Shown: positions 48,301-60,139 of the stretch, piece by piece
How the letters are laid out: the number at the start of each line of letters is the position of its first letter
Numbering within the stretch: the stretch's first letter is position 1
Source: Escallonia rubra
Taxonomy: Eukaryota; Streptophyta; Magnoliopsida; Escalloniales; Escalloniaceae
Length of the DNA: 64,000 bases
Direction: 5' to 3'
Assembly: GCA_033065855.1 (NCBI GenBank)
Contig: JAVXUO010001781.1
Span: 1 to 64,000 of the forward strand
Made by a program: the position numbers and the translations under genes
Notes under the pieces: model-generated
Seen by the model: the letters and a program-made list of their open reading frames with translations, nothing else
The model's database searches: none
What the model was told of the DNA's origin: nothing

Positions 48301-49530
48301 TATTCCTGTCATGATGTAGAGCTCAGTGATGACCATTCCAACCTTGACTTGTATAGGAACATAAGATTGGGATATTACATCAATTTTCCTAGAATTTTAT
48401 GATTCTTGATCATGTTCAATTGAAGTCAGATGCGGCTGATCTCCAATTTCAGTACCTTCGAGAGATTCCAATGCAAGCTCAGGGAGCTGTGAAGCAGTAG
48501 CTGGAGAAGACAAAGCCAATGTATGAGTTAGAGAGGGTAAATTGGGTTGATTAGGGCCTAAAAGAAGCTGGAGTCCATATTCGGAAAGCCCCCAAAGAGT
48601 TTGTTAATGTTAAAAAAAAGTAAAGGGGAATTTAGGCCAGGCCCGCAGGCGGTGATCCAACTATATGAGTTAGTGGGCGAGCCCATGGATAGGGAGGCTG
48701 AGGTTCAAGGGTTAGTTGAGTGGGTGGAGGCCCATTGAAAGTGAATAATTGATCAGAAAGGGTTGATTGTGAGAATCAGTTAGAGAATATTGAATCCATA
48801 GGTGTGCAGGCTAAGTTGTGGAAGGTGGGTTGACGTGTCATGTAAGTGGGTGGAGGCAAGTGGCTCTTGTGGGTATGATTGAGGATCTAGCCCAAGGAAT
48901 TCCAAATCCAGCAAGGAAGATATGGCCGACGCGTGGGGCATCTGCACATCGGCGATCAACACTTTGTCATTATTTTAGTCCTCGAGTTTGTTTTTCTTGT
49001 TAAATTGAGGCCTAGATTCGTCATTTTGTACTTTTAGGAAAAAATATCACATCCCAAGTACGTGAAACTTTCCAAATTAGTTTATGGTTCAACCCTCCCA
49101 CCGTTTCTGACGATGCCACCAACAATGCCTCATGCCCTTCTCCCTAAAAAAACCACCAGGCCATCACTGCCTCCACACCCATCACCTCCCTCAATCTCCC
49201 AACCATCACCATCAACGCCACAACCCATAGCAAACCTAACACTCCCTCCCCCTTACCACGATCATCATCAACACCACCACCCATCAAAAACCCGATATTG
49301 CCCCCATACCAAATTGCCTTTGAGCGCCACAATCTCCACCATTTACAATAATACAACCATTTTAACCGAATATCTTTCGACCGCCTGTGTGCCATTTTTG
49401 CTCGGATCTTTATTAGGTCGCATGGTTCGTGCCCCTTCCTGTTTCTAGGAGTGACTACTTCGCCTCTAAATTCCAACAACATCGAATGCTTAATTCCCGA
49501 ACTTCTTCCCGAATTGCCGTAGCAACATTT
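48301..49530. other. gene-free stretch left of the EG45 segment
   Basis: 48.3-49.0 kb may be the 5' part of the LINE. 49.06-49.45 kb is a Pro/CCACC-rich patch that leaves a 128-codon frame open on the plus strand but shows no domain. Confidence 0.4.
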
Positions 49531-49650
49531 TTGCCAAAGTTTCCCTATTTGTAGTCGTCATTCTCGCCAAATTCCATCACTTTCTGATTTGATTCGCTTA
49601 TTGATTTGTTCCCTACGTATGAGTTTAAACCTAATTGAGGTTTTAGAAGG

Positions 49651-51067
49651 TTTAAGACCCCTAATATGTCATTAATTATATTATATTTTAGGTCATTTTT
49701 GTAATTTCAGTAACCTTTGGGGTACTTTTGAATAAGTGATATATCCTTAGGGATCTTTTGGGTTATCTATCAAGTTTAGAGAAATAAAGATTAGTCAGTT
49801 TGTTTTTTGCAGGTAAAATAATTTTGCTCCTAAAGAGAGAAGAAAGAGAAACCTAAGACTTTGAGGATTTTAACATCTTATCCATCAATGCTAAGTAATC
49901 CTAAACTCAACTTGATTATGAGGAGAATTTGAATCAATTTGAAACTCTGTTTATATAGCTTATATATAGGTAGGTTATTTTGATTGTTTAGCTTTTGAAT
50001 TTATCGGAGACTTGCACAACTTTGTGAAGATTGTTTTGTAGTTTGAGCTAAGAGTTTCATGAACACATAACCACCTCATTAGCATTATTCCTTTGATTAA
50101 TCTCGTTTTTTCGATTTTGGATCAATGATAAAATTTGTCTTTCATTTGGTATCCTTGCAACTTCTTTCAAACACAACAACTTAAAATTCTATTTTTGATG
50201 ATTCAACTTGCACTGGACTTGTATTTTTCTCCTCTTTATTTTTAGTCCAATATCCAATATAATTTGAAGTCACTTGAAATATTCATCTTCTTTCATATGA
50301 ATTGCTTGTAAAAATTTGATACTTTTTTCTTGATGTCTCTTATGCCTTTGATATATTTTTATGTCCATTGAACCCCATTGAATTGAATTAATATTTAGAA
50401 TCTTCACGTGCTTGGGTTAACGTGATGCCATGATACGATATAACAATTTCTATCGATATGCAAACTTTGAACTTAGAACCTTCGCGTGCTTAGATTATTG
50501 TGATTTACACTCATGTATTACATGGTTGTATTGCATTTGATTAGTAGTTCAATTATTTGAATATGTCCTTTTGACTTTGATTTGATCTTTGTTGGGTCAA
50601 TATCTCAAAATGAGAATATTTACTGTGTTAAGATTATATGTTTGCACCTTTAATTCCAATTCTATATGTTCTGTTTCTTGACTCAATTATATGTCCTTGA
50701 ATACCAACATTATACTCCATGGGTATGTATGTGCTATCTTTGCTGAGCTTTGTGCTCATTCGCCTCTTCTTCTCCCATTTGAGGTGATTAAGCTGATATG
50801 GGTTAGAAATAAGTTAATAGCTATGGAAGAGTTTTGAGTTTTTATCTCACTTTTAGGCTTTTATTTTGGCTTTGGAGAATAAGAATATTTGTAATAATTT
50901 ATAACTTTTAGTTTGGATTTGATTTTTGTTTTAGAGCTTTGAATACCTTTTTGAGGTTTTGTTTTTGTTTTTTATTTTTTGTAAATGGTTTGGTATTATA
51001 TTTCTCCTAAGCATGAAATATTTCGAAATTATTATGCAAAGGTCTGCTCCAAATAGAGGGCGTGACA
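49651..51067 (+). mobile_element. solo LTR inserted in copy A (1,417 bp)
   Basis: Copy B lacks this block at its matching point (about 58540), which fixes its limits. It starts TTTAAGACCCC (probably a mutated TG start) and ends GGGCGTGACA. Flanks are GAAGG (49646-49650) and AAAGG (51068-51072), a 5-bp target duplication with one mismatch. A TATA box (TATATATA at 49961-49968) lies inside, and no coding sequence remains. It inserted after the segmental duplication or was lost cleanly from copy B, which is unlikely. Confidence 0.75.
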
Positions 51068-52113
51068 AAAGGTTCTTGTAATTATTACGAGAGGGCACTA
51101 CCACTGCAGTCACCCATCTTCACCACCGTCAAACCTGCAAAACTGCTGATCTCCAAAATCACTGATTTGTAACTCTTTTAGTTAGTTAAAATATCACCAC
51201 CGACTGCCAATCTCCACCTATCTCCTCATAGCCGCAACCCTTGTAGCCACCGTCCAACCCTAACTCCCATCCATCATCGCGGCTGTGAGTGGGTGCGATT
51301 GTGAATGGTGGTGTATTGACCGGAGATATGAAGAAGAAAGCATAGGAAGAAGGGTACATCTTTTAATTGAAAAAATGCAACAGAGGGACTAATTAAAATC
51401 ATGCCAGGACATTATGATCATTTTTAAGAAATTAGGAGCCCAGGGTGTCATTAAAAAAGGTGGGAGGAAGAAAAGTCAAATAAAACTATCGTGAATATTA
51501 GTTTGTCTATACTACAAGTGATGAAAACATCGGTTTTGGTGTAACACATCCCTTAGTATTACAAATTACCTACTTAGAATAGTGACAAGTGACACCATAA
51601 GAAAATTCTTAAAAATGACACGAAACGAAAACACTAAACATTAGATAACTACTTTAAGGACATGTTTGCTTTTGATATTTTAAAATACTTATACATAATG
51701 CTTGATTATAAAACAAATTCATTTTGCACATAGGATCATTTAAAATTCATTAAAGAATATAGTCAAAATATATTTCAAAGGCTAATTTTGATATTATAAA
51801 AATATTATATTACAAGCTTTATTTTTGCATGATGTATTGTGCCACGATAACTCGTTTTACGTTAAGCAAACGCGAACAAAACATATTATACTGTACAATA
51901 CGGCAAATAATAACCACAGGTAAATAAGTGGCTGTCATATATTCTTTCTGTTGTGCTAGTAAAGTTCAGAATACAACTCAGTACAGGTTGACTGGATACA
52001 TCAAATCAAATCATTCCTAAATTTCATCCTCAGGCTTCACTTCTCTATAAACCAGGACAGGGTGACTGCAAGTCCACCGTGGTAGGGTGAACACGATCTT
52101 TTGGTGCTTCGTA

Positions 52114-53168
52114 TCAAATCCTGCAAAATTTAGAATAATGTTCATAGATCATCAGGAAGAGAAGTTACAGAAAAATAGGAAGACACAGAAGGATGATGTG
52201 GTCGTACTGGATGTATTCAACGTTAATTTTTGCGTTAGGAGAATGCGAGATGGCTGAAAAGGCACTATTTGACATGACAATGGTCGAAGGGCACGGCCTT
52301 TCCGAGCAGAAATCCACCACCCTAACGTCGACGGTACCGCCCTTGCATGGCCTATTTGTTCCACTCAGACACTTCAATCTGTAGCGCCTCCCACATGCCG
52401 CCCCATTGTCCCATAGCCCTTCACTCACCGAAACAAACAGATTTCCTGGTGGGAATTGATCTTGCCTGTTGCCGTTGCACTTGGTAGCTGCATTCAGATT
52501 AAATTAACCTTCGCTTTAGAACACCCTTGGACTAGGTTTTTTCCCCTCAAAATATACATGATGTTTAACTACTCCTTCGAACTAAGTATGTTTATATTCC
52601 CTTTGTATCTTTGAAAGTGGCTCCCTTTCTTAGAGAGACTCAATTTTTAACAGTATAATATAGAACTACAGTAGTATACAGTCACTTCTATATATGCGCA
52701 CCATTGTAAAAAATCAGACAACCTAAAAAGCTCAAACGTATAAAATATGCAAGCGAAAAAAATTGAACTCATGACCTTATCTAACAAGAACTTTGATACA
52801 ATGATAAATTACAATCTGCCCTAAAAGTTTAAGTGGCTAGAGAATGGGCCCAACAATACATATCATGCTTTGACACTTATGATTGACATCAGTATAGATG
52901 GTGACTGCAGCATGGCCAGAACTCAATTTCTTATGCGAAACATATGGAATGCGTCGTTTTTGTCTATTATCACGCTACAACTGTGAGCACTTCCGATCTA
53001 AACTTTTCTCCTATGTCTTACCCGAGGCTATATAGCTGAAGCAAGATATGAGTACTCACGTATATAAGGAGGATCGTAAGACGTTGCTGTGCCTATGTCC
53101 CCGAGAACTAGGCTTACTTCTCTGCATATACACAAGCTTAGTACTATTGTCATGGCTAGTAGACCCAT
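52114..53168 (-). CDS. EG45-like domain protein (plant natriuretic peptide type), copy A
   Basis: Three exons on the minus strand: 53168-53060, 52487-52208 and 52120-52114, all GT-AG, totalling 396 nt and 131 residues; the last exon supplies only the final bases and TGA. Residues 1-22 form a hydrophobic signal peptide, and the mature protein starts near Asp24. It is a single barwin/expansin-like double-psi beta-barrel with six mature cysteines (40, 68, 76, 84, 97, 102), enough for three disulfides. Family motifs include TKCNGNRQDQFPPGN, WDNGAACGRRY and VVDFC. EG45/PNP-A proteins are small apoplastic proteins linked to water and ion balance and stress or defence responses; they lack the second domain of expansins. 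Copy A is near neutral in charge at the sites where copy B has lysines. Confidence 0.93.
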
Positions 53169-53865
53169 GATTAGCGAAAGAAAAGGACTGCGAATTCTGC
53201 ACAATGGTGCGAAATGATCTCATATTTATACTTGGCGCTAGGGGGTTAGTTCTCTCATCCGTCTGCCAATTCATCAAAGTTTCGGAGATTGAGAACCATG
53301 AGAACATGCACGTGTTAAATGTTTCATGTTGATCCTCTCTATTCCTAGATGAGCACCACCCTAAACAGTCATTGGCATTCTCATCTACGTATCCGAAAAA
53401 GGTAACCCCATTCTTTCCACTGAGAACCCATTACTCCATTTATTTAACTGTTCATCCCACTACACCTGCGGCTGCTTGAAACTATACTACCGGCCCTTCC
53501 TGCCTCTTTATCAAGAGATTGTGCAAGCAGTAAGGACGAAACGAACAGCTGCCTTTTCTTGCACAACTTCTGTTTCCTATTGGTGAATGTCAAGGTAGGA
53601 CTTTATGCAGATCAGTTAAAATAGGAATTAAAGGATTGTTTTAGCTTCTGTACACTTCTTTGTTTGTTTTCTATTAGTTGCTTAAGCCTTTTCACTTGAA
53701 GCCTATGTATGTCAATAATATCCTGCCAAAAAGATTAGACGTGTGGATGTCAAGAGGTCTACGGCAGCTTAGAGATGTCAACCCACTAACAGAGCACTTT
53801 CTATGTATTTTGTAGTTGCTGCACTAAATGACAATTCCCCGAGATAGAACTCAATTTGAACTGAT

Positions 53866-54063
53866 TTGTCAATAGGTCATGTGTGAAAAGACTGATTTGT
53901 CCTTAAAAATTTTACAGACATCTAATGAAAGGCCATTTTGACTGTTAATTAGTGCTTGGTACCAAAATTTTTAAATTTTTGTGCCGCGTGTCAATTTTAG
54001 AACCATGAGTTGCTGGGTGTAATTGATCCATAAGTATGAGGTGTAGCGTAAAATTAATCTGTT
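53866..54063. mobile_element. TIR-element end, present only in copy A
   Basis: About 190 bases match the right end of the 55004-58183 element (shared GCTGGGTG.AATTGA, TAAGTAT, TAAAATTAAT). Copy B reads straight through this point near 61800, so it is an insertion in copy A. The opposite end is not recognisable. Confidence 0.55.
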
Positions 54064-54153
54064 CAGAAACGATAGTGGAGGAAAACAAATATGCAATAGT
54101 CTCAAATCATGGTCACGTAAAATTCTTCATGTTATAAACGCTCGAGTACAGTA

Positions 54154-54357
54154 TTAAGCATATATACTCTGCCATTTGCTCTCCCAATTTAATGATCCAA
54201 AAACACTAGGATCCTCATCACTTGATGGTGGGAGACCGTAAAATATTTTCTCGTACCGAGACTTTCTTCTAGATGTTCCAATTGATACGACTCGATTCAA
54301 CTTTGGTCTAAAGCAGTATTGATCATAGAGGGAAACACATGGTGTTTTTCTTGTCAT
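54154..54357 (-). pseudogene. conserved 67-codon fragment of unknown gene, copy A
   Basis: A short minus-strand frame about 1 kb upstream of EG45 copy A. Its middle reads RPKLNRVVSIGTS, then KIFYGLPPSSDEDPSVFGS. Copy B keeps a recognisable but frameshifted version. The composition looks coding-like, yet there is no domain I recognise and no adjoining exons. It may be one exon of a gene fragment carried along with the duplication, or a small gene alive only in copy A. Confidence 0.4.
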
Positions 54358-55079
54358 GAGCTCATTCCTTTATGTTCAGTTGTTGCTTAGCTTTCTGCTA
54401 GTAACATGACAAGATCTTTTTATGTTATCTCCTCCCTAGAAAGCTGGTGATGCGCTCACTTCTTTTAGGATAATTGCAACTCCAATACATTATGGAATTT
54501 AAGTGTTAGAGATTGTGGCAGAGCATATCATTTAGACTATGAACTTTTTGTTGATCCACGTTCCTCATAAGACCTTATAGAAGGATATGTCACTAATTAA
54601 TGTGTTATTGCGTCAAGAGTTAAAGCTCTAGAAAATATTATCCTTCAAAGAAGCATAGGTGGCCTTGCTAAATTGATCATTGGCTGGCCTTCACTTATCT
54701 AGATAAGTTTTATGGAACTGTACTACGTACCAAATGATTGACATGACTTATTTAGTCAGTATTTGGAATTGGCTCATAGTGGATACTCCATCGGTCTATT
54801 TAAGCCTGTTGGATAAGGGGCTCGATAGCACAAAATCTGAAAATAAGGAAGGCAATGTTGTATGATACTCCGTAGTCATTAGTTCCTAGTCTTCACTAAG
54901 GGGTTAATATATACGTGTGATTTCTTTCTAACTCAAAAGCACTCTTGAGTAAATCAGAGGCGACATTTCTTTGCAATATTATTGATTAGTACATACCAGT
55001 TTGAGGATTAATTTTACGCTACACCCCATACTTAGGGATCAGTTACACCCAGAACTGATCCCCAATATTATTGATTAGT

Positions 55080-55111
<32 letters not shown>

Positions 55112-55321
55112 TGCTTGCTCGCTCGCTCGCTCGCTCCCCCCTTCTCCTTCCCTCCCTCTGCGGTCACCGATTAACTCATTTTCCCAGTTTATCACCACAG
55201 CTAGCCACTGCATCCCATCACCACCTACCACCGCAAATCACCACCAATCTATGCCCCCCCTCCCCCCTCACCCCCTACCATAACCAACCACCATCTCCCC
55301 TCTTCCCACCACTGCCACCCA

Positions 55322-56169
55322 TAGGCGGAATTACATTAGGACTAGGGGGGCTAGTGCACCCCCTGACTTTTAAAATTTGATAGCTAAAATATGTGGTGGA
55401 CCCGCACAGTGTATGAAAGATATTCCTTAACCTGCACGATTTTTTCCTTTAGCCCCTGGTTTAACTCCCCTCCAGACTTCTCTATTTCAGCATCCAAAGC
55501 ATCAATTTTCTGCTTAACATCTGGCCTATCTAAGACCTCTTTGAATTTCTTATTGATTTCCTCTGCTCACATAATAACATAATATGTGGACTAAAACATC
55601 ACAGTGTATCAAAAAAGTTTGATATAATACTAAAGAGAGAGAGAGCTTTGGATGTGAAGAACTGTGTTGGCGTGTGTTCTAGGGTGTCATCCGAGAGGCA
55701 TATATACATGTATAAGAGGTGAAGTGGATTTGCTTGGAGGCAAAGCAAAAGTTTTGGAGCCAAATCAAAGGAAAAAGGAAACAACCAAATTGTCTTTCAC
55801 CTGCCAAATGTTTTGCACCATTTAAGTTCTCTGGGTAGTGTCTTTAATTTGTTTCTTTCTTTTGCGTTGTTTAGCTTTGGTGTGAGTTCCACACTAATCA
55901 CTTCTCTCTGTACGTACTTCTCTTTTGGGATGATTATTGGTTCTCTCGTCGGGGCATGTCCTCCCAAGCACAAACAATTCTAGAGAACTACGTTCATTCA
56001 TAAACTTGTTCTTCTTTCCATTATTGTTGCACATTTTTTTGGAAAGGAAGAGGGTCAATTGAAACACTTGCATGCACTGGTAATCACATTCTATTTTACT
56101 AATAAATTTTTTTGATGAATTCGATATAATTTTTGTACCCCCTGAAAAAAAATCCTGGTTCCGTCCCTG
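55322..56169. mobile_element. hAT-like non-autonomous element (848 bp)
   Basis: Identical 10-base direct repeats CTGCCACCCA flank it (55312-55321 and 56170-56179); hAT elements make 8-bp target duplications, so two bases may match by chance. The left end TAGGCGGAATTACATTAGG and the right end in reverse CAGGGACGGAACCAGGATT are imperfect inverted copies with the C/TAGG..CGGAA hAT signature. There is no transposase. Confidence 0.75.
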
Positions 56170-57173
56170 CTGCCACCCACTACAAATCGGCCCACCGAAG
56201 AATTTTTTTTATATACAGGCGTGGACTTTCGGCACCGACAGAGAGACCCGACAGTTGAGTGGCGACAGATCTTATATCGTCGATCTGGTAGCGGCAAGGC
56301 AGTGTCGAGGTGGTTGACCGGTGAAGAGAAGAAGAGAGATCCAGCGGCTGGTTGATCGGCGGATGGCCGGTGGTCCACAGATTTGGCGACGGAGGAAGTA
56401 AAGGGTTGGTGGTTGGATTGTAAGAAACTTCAACCCCAAAAAGTTCATCTCCTGTCATCACAATCATCACCACAATAATGTCATCTGATCTTCCAAGCAA
56501 GTTGTTTGTGAAAGAAATTGGGGGCAAGGATTTTAAAAGTGAAGCTTTGAATCAACCGTAATCTCTAAATCATTATCAACCCATGAAGTGGGAAAACACA
56601 ATCAAACAAAAGAGGAAAGGTAAAAGGATCACTTGGATTTTGATTCCAATTAAGCCACAAATGAATTATGGGTCTCCATCCAAAGTCATGGACAAGATGT
56701 ACCTCACTCGTATAGCCAAGTCAGCCTTCAAAAGACTCCGGCATCTCCATCGAATCCACGATAACGAAGACAACATCTTTGGCACCATGATCGTGAAAAA
56801 TGGCCGTAATTTTTACAATCCTTCCGCCATGTCAACTAACTGTAACCAATGTCACTACCAACACCATCAAATATATCAAAAAATTTCAATACACCTTGAT
56901 CTTCATCACCATCAGTACCATACCGTTAACAGATTTTGGCTGCTCCGGCAGCACAGCGGTAGATTTGGTGGTTGCAAAATTTGGCGGCGGTATCAACAAC
57001 ACAGTGGCACGGCAGCACGAAACCGTCCTTGGAGGTCGATTGGCTGTTGGTGCCCTCATCGCCAGTGGCTGATTCTATCCTCGCCAAACACACTTAAACA
57101 CGCGTAGACAACGATGCATTGACTTTACTGCTGGCTGCTGTTTGTTGGTGTCGTTGCCCCCTTTCCTTTCTCC

Positions 57174-57920
57174 ATAGTTATCAATACCTTACCTGTACCG
57201 GTCGGTATGTACCGTTTTTGCCTTCTACTGGCACGGTACTCCTTACATTTTGTACCGGTCAAAATACCGCTCTGTACCAGTTGTACCGACCGGTACAGGT
57301 GATACCGGCCGAGATATTATGTTTCGTACTGGTTCCTCAAAAAAATTGTAAAAGTAACAAATTTTGTTAATTGACTATATAGAGCCTAAATAGGAAAAGA
57401 CTATAAGTTCTTTTATATCAATCAAAGCCTCTGTAACTTCTTGCTCATAATATTCACTTAACTTTGATTTACTTTATACATGAAAGCTTTGATCACATTC
57501 TTTCATCTATATGATATATTGCTTTACACATGTATACTCAGGCACACACAAGCATGCATACACAAAAATAGCTTATTTTTTAAACTGAAGAAGTTATTAT
57601 TGAACAAACAATCTATTATTGCACAAGAATTTGCGAATGAGATCCTTGAAAATGGGGATAATCATAGAGGAGGTAATTCAATTGAATATGCTATTTAGTT
57701 TATTTGAAAATTAATGTACTTCAAGTTCTATAGGACAAACAATTTATTCTAGAGGAGCTGTTAAAAAAAATGTATATTTTGTTAGTTAGCCAATGAATGA
57801 ACATTACAAATGTATATTATTGATGAAAATTTTGAAACTGTACGGAGACGGTACCGATACCGGTACGTACCATTTTATGAAAAAAAACGGTACACACTCC
57901 GGTACGATATTCATAACTAT
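57174..57920. mobile_element. TIR element rich in GTACCGGT motifs (about 750 bp)
   Basis: Left end ATAGTTATCAATACC and right end in reverse ATAGTTATGAATATCGTACC are inverted copies. Several palindromic GTACCGGT-type motifs follow inside each end. The interior is AT-rich and non-coding. Confidence 0.65.
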
Positions 57921-59082
57921 GCTTTTCTCTTCTGCTTCATTTCTTCTTTTGCTGTTAGAGAGAAATGAAGTGGAAAGACCAATGACATGTATGCTTTAAG
58001 TGGCAATCAGACAATTTTGTCCTTCAAAATTTAACGGACATCTGGTCAAATGTCATTTTGACTGTCATTTGGTGATGGAAGTCAATTTTTTTAAATATTT
58101 GGTGTTGGGTACCAACTTTAAAACACTTGAGTGCTGGGTGCAATTGACCTCTAAGTATAGAGTGTAATGTAAAATTAATTTCCAATTCGATAAAAGTTGG
58201 TGACATGTAGCATCAGTCAAATCAAATAAGTGGAAAAGCTACCTAAGAGCTATTCCTAAATGTTAGCGCTGTGGAAATTGTGGCTTGATTGAGATAAATT
58301 CTTAAAAAAGGATTTTACTCATCTCTACTAGCATATACATTTGGTAGGATCTGAGTTCTTCCGAGATTCATGGTAGGGTTTCACATGTTTAATGGTGTAA
58401 TGATTCAGGATCAAATATCAAGTTTTTGATGGAATTTTCACCGTTTTTCGTCGTTGTTCTCTCCGGATTCCATCACTTCTTAGATTCTATTTTTGTTCCC
58501 CACGTATAAATGTAAGTCTATTTTGATTTAGAAGCTTCTTGTAATTACTACGGGTGGTCACCAATCTCCACCGCCCTGCAACCACCCATCGCCACCACTG
58601 TCAAAGCCAAACTTGCTGATCTCTTCCAAAACCCTCGGTTTTTCACCTATTTTAATTAGTTACAAAATATCACCACCGACCGCCAATCTCCACCGATCAA
58701 TCTCGTCACAGCAGCCACCCTTTGTCGCCACCATCCAACGCTAACACATCCATCGTCGTGGCTGTGAGTGTGTACGGTTGTGAGTGTTGGTGCGTTGATA
58801 GGAGATGAAGAAGACAGAGGAGGAAGAAGGGCACAATTTTTAATTGACAATAATCCCAAGAAGTTTGTACCAAAAAAAAAAAAAATTCCCAAGAAGTTTT
58901 CAATCGAAATGCTAACAGGGACTAAAATGTGATATTACAAAGACTATTTTCAAGAAAATAGGGGTTCAGGGGTTGATTTAAAAAAAATGAAGAAAGTATG
59001 AGAGAGAAAGTGGAATAAACCCATTGTGAATATTAGTATGTTTTATGTCATGAGACCTTAAGCAAACTTGAGCATAACATAT

Positions 59083-59902
59083 TGTTAGAAAAATAAGGCA
59101 GTAATGGAGAAGCAGAAAGGTTACACGAGTCGAATGTTATGCACTCTTTACTTAAGACAGTATTTGTTCCCATATAATCTACTGAGGGTAGCAGCAAATC
59201 GGTCTCTCAAGATAAAACATGCGAAACACTATTGATTACAGCAGATTGCAATCAATAGATAAAATTTGAGAGAAGGAACAAAAGTGAAAAATGAAGTGAG
59301 AAATGACTTTGACATCAGCCCTGTTTATAGAGCACCAACATGTGTCTTGAACAAGTGCAATAAGTTGTGACAATTAAATGATTGTTGGTGTCATTTAACA
59401 ATCACAATCTGACAGACACAATGAATATGTGTAACTTTAAACTAAAAGACACCATGAATATGTGTTTAATTCAACAACAATCACACTGTTTCAATCCAAA
59501 AGTCACACCCATTCTGGTTCATAGGCTGAATTTCTCGCAGAAAGTTAAGATTAGGCTCGGGGCGAGAGCTCTGGACTCCTAGCGACGATCAAAGTGCAAA
59601 GTGCGCCTAAAGCGCCAATATATAGCGCCTTTACGCTGTCGCCCACGGTGCACCGCACATGTGCGAATGCATGGCTATGCAGGCTATATGTTTCTAGAAT
59701 AATAAAATATGTTAAATAACCTTAACCATTTCCCAAGTAATGTGAGAACCTACGTTATGACCCTTTTAACCTTATTAAATACCCAACTTTGAGACTTCAT
59801 ATCTCTCTAACCAATCAATGAAATTAATTAAATCTATTTGCAGACTAAATCTTGTAGTCTAAGGTTCAATGAGGTAGGGTCCGATTATGAAATTTTTTAG
59901 TA
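59083..59902. mobile_element. LTR-like insertion in copy B (820 bp)
   Basis: Direct repeats CATAT (59078-59082 and 59903-59907) flank the block, and copy A has a single continuous version of this site at about 51885. The block begins TGTTAG, a common Copia LTR start, but ends AGTA instead of CA. It is non-coding. A solo Copia-type LTR is the best guess. Confidence 0.6.
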
Positions 59903-60139
59903 CATATTATACTGTACAATATCATAAATCATAACCATAGGTGTGGCTGTCACACATTCTTTCTGTTTGTCTAATTAAAGTTCAGAATACGTACAACTCA
60001 TCAGGTAATTAGTATGATTTGACTGGATGCATCAAATGGTTCCTAAATTTCATCCACAAGCTTCGCGTTTCTCTAAACCAGGATAGGGTGACCGCAAGAC
60101 CACCATGGTAGGGTGAGCATGATCATTGGGTGCTTCGTA

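Larger units (their letters stand above)
49530..54800. repeat. segmental duplication, copy A
   Basis: This stretch aligns with 58440-63140 in the same order and orientation, offset about 8.0 kb at the EG45 exons. Matching landmarks include CCATCACTT near 49580 and 58467, AATATCACCACCGAC near 51188 and 58666, TTATACTGTACAATA near 51887 and 59908, the EG45 gene, the conserved fragment at 54154-54357, and CTCATAGTGGATACT near 54774 and 63114. Copy A alone carries the solo LTR 49651-51067, about 350 bases at 51.50-51.84 kb, and a repeat at 53866-54063. Confidence 0.9.
55004..58183. mobile_element. nested TIR element between the EG45 segments (about 3.2 kb)
   Basis: Left end GGATTAATTTTACGCTACAC and right end in reverse GGAAATTAATTTTACATTAC are inverted copies over about 45 bases, continuing through CATACTTAG and CACCCAG. 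The interior contains (TC)n and (GCTC)n runs at 55089-55133, a hAT-like insertion and a further TIR element. A 174-codon plus-strand frame at 56583-57107 shows no known domain. A 21-base direct repeat (54974-54994 and 55063-55083) shows local rearrangement at the left end. Confidence 0.5.

Noticed and set aside
49062-49448. 128-codon Pro/His-rich plus-strand frame
   Set aside because: Low-complexity CCACC-rich sequence, no domain and no splice partners.
53056-53307. 83-codon minus-strand frame over EG45 copy A exon 1
   Set aside because: It is in a different frame from the signal-peptide exon and is not conserved in copy B.
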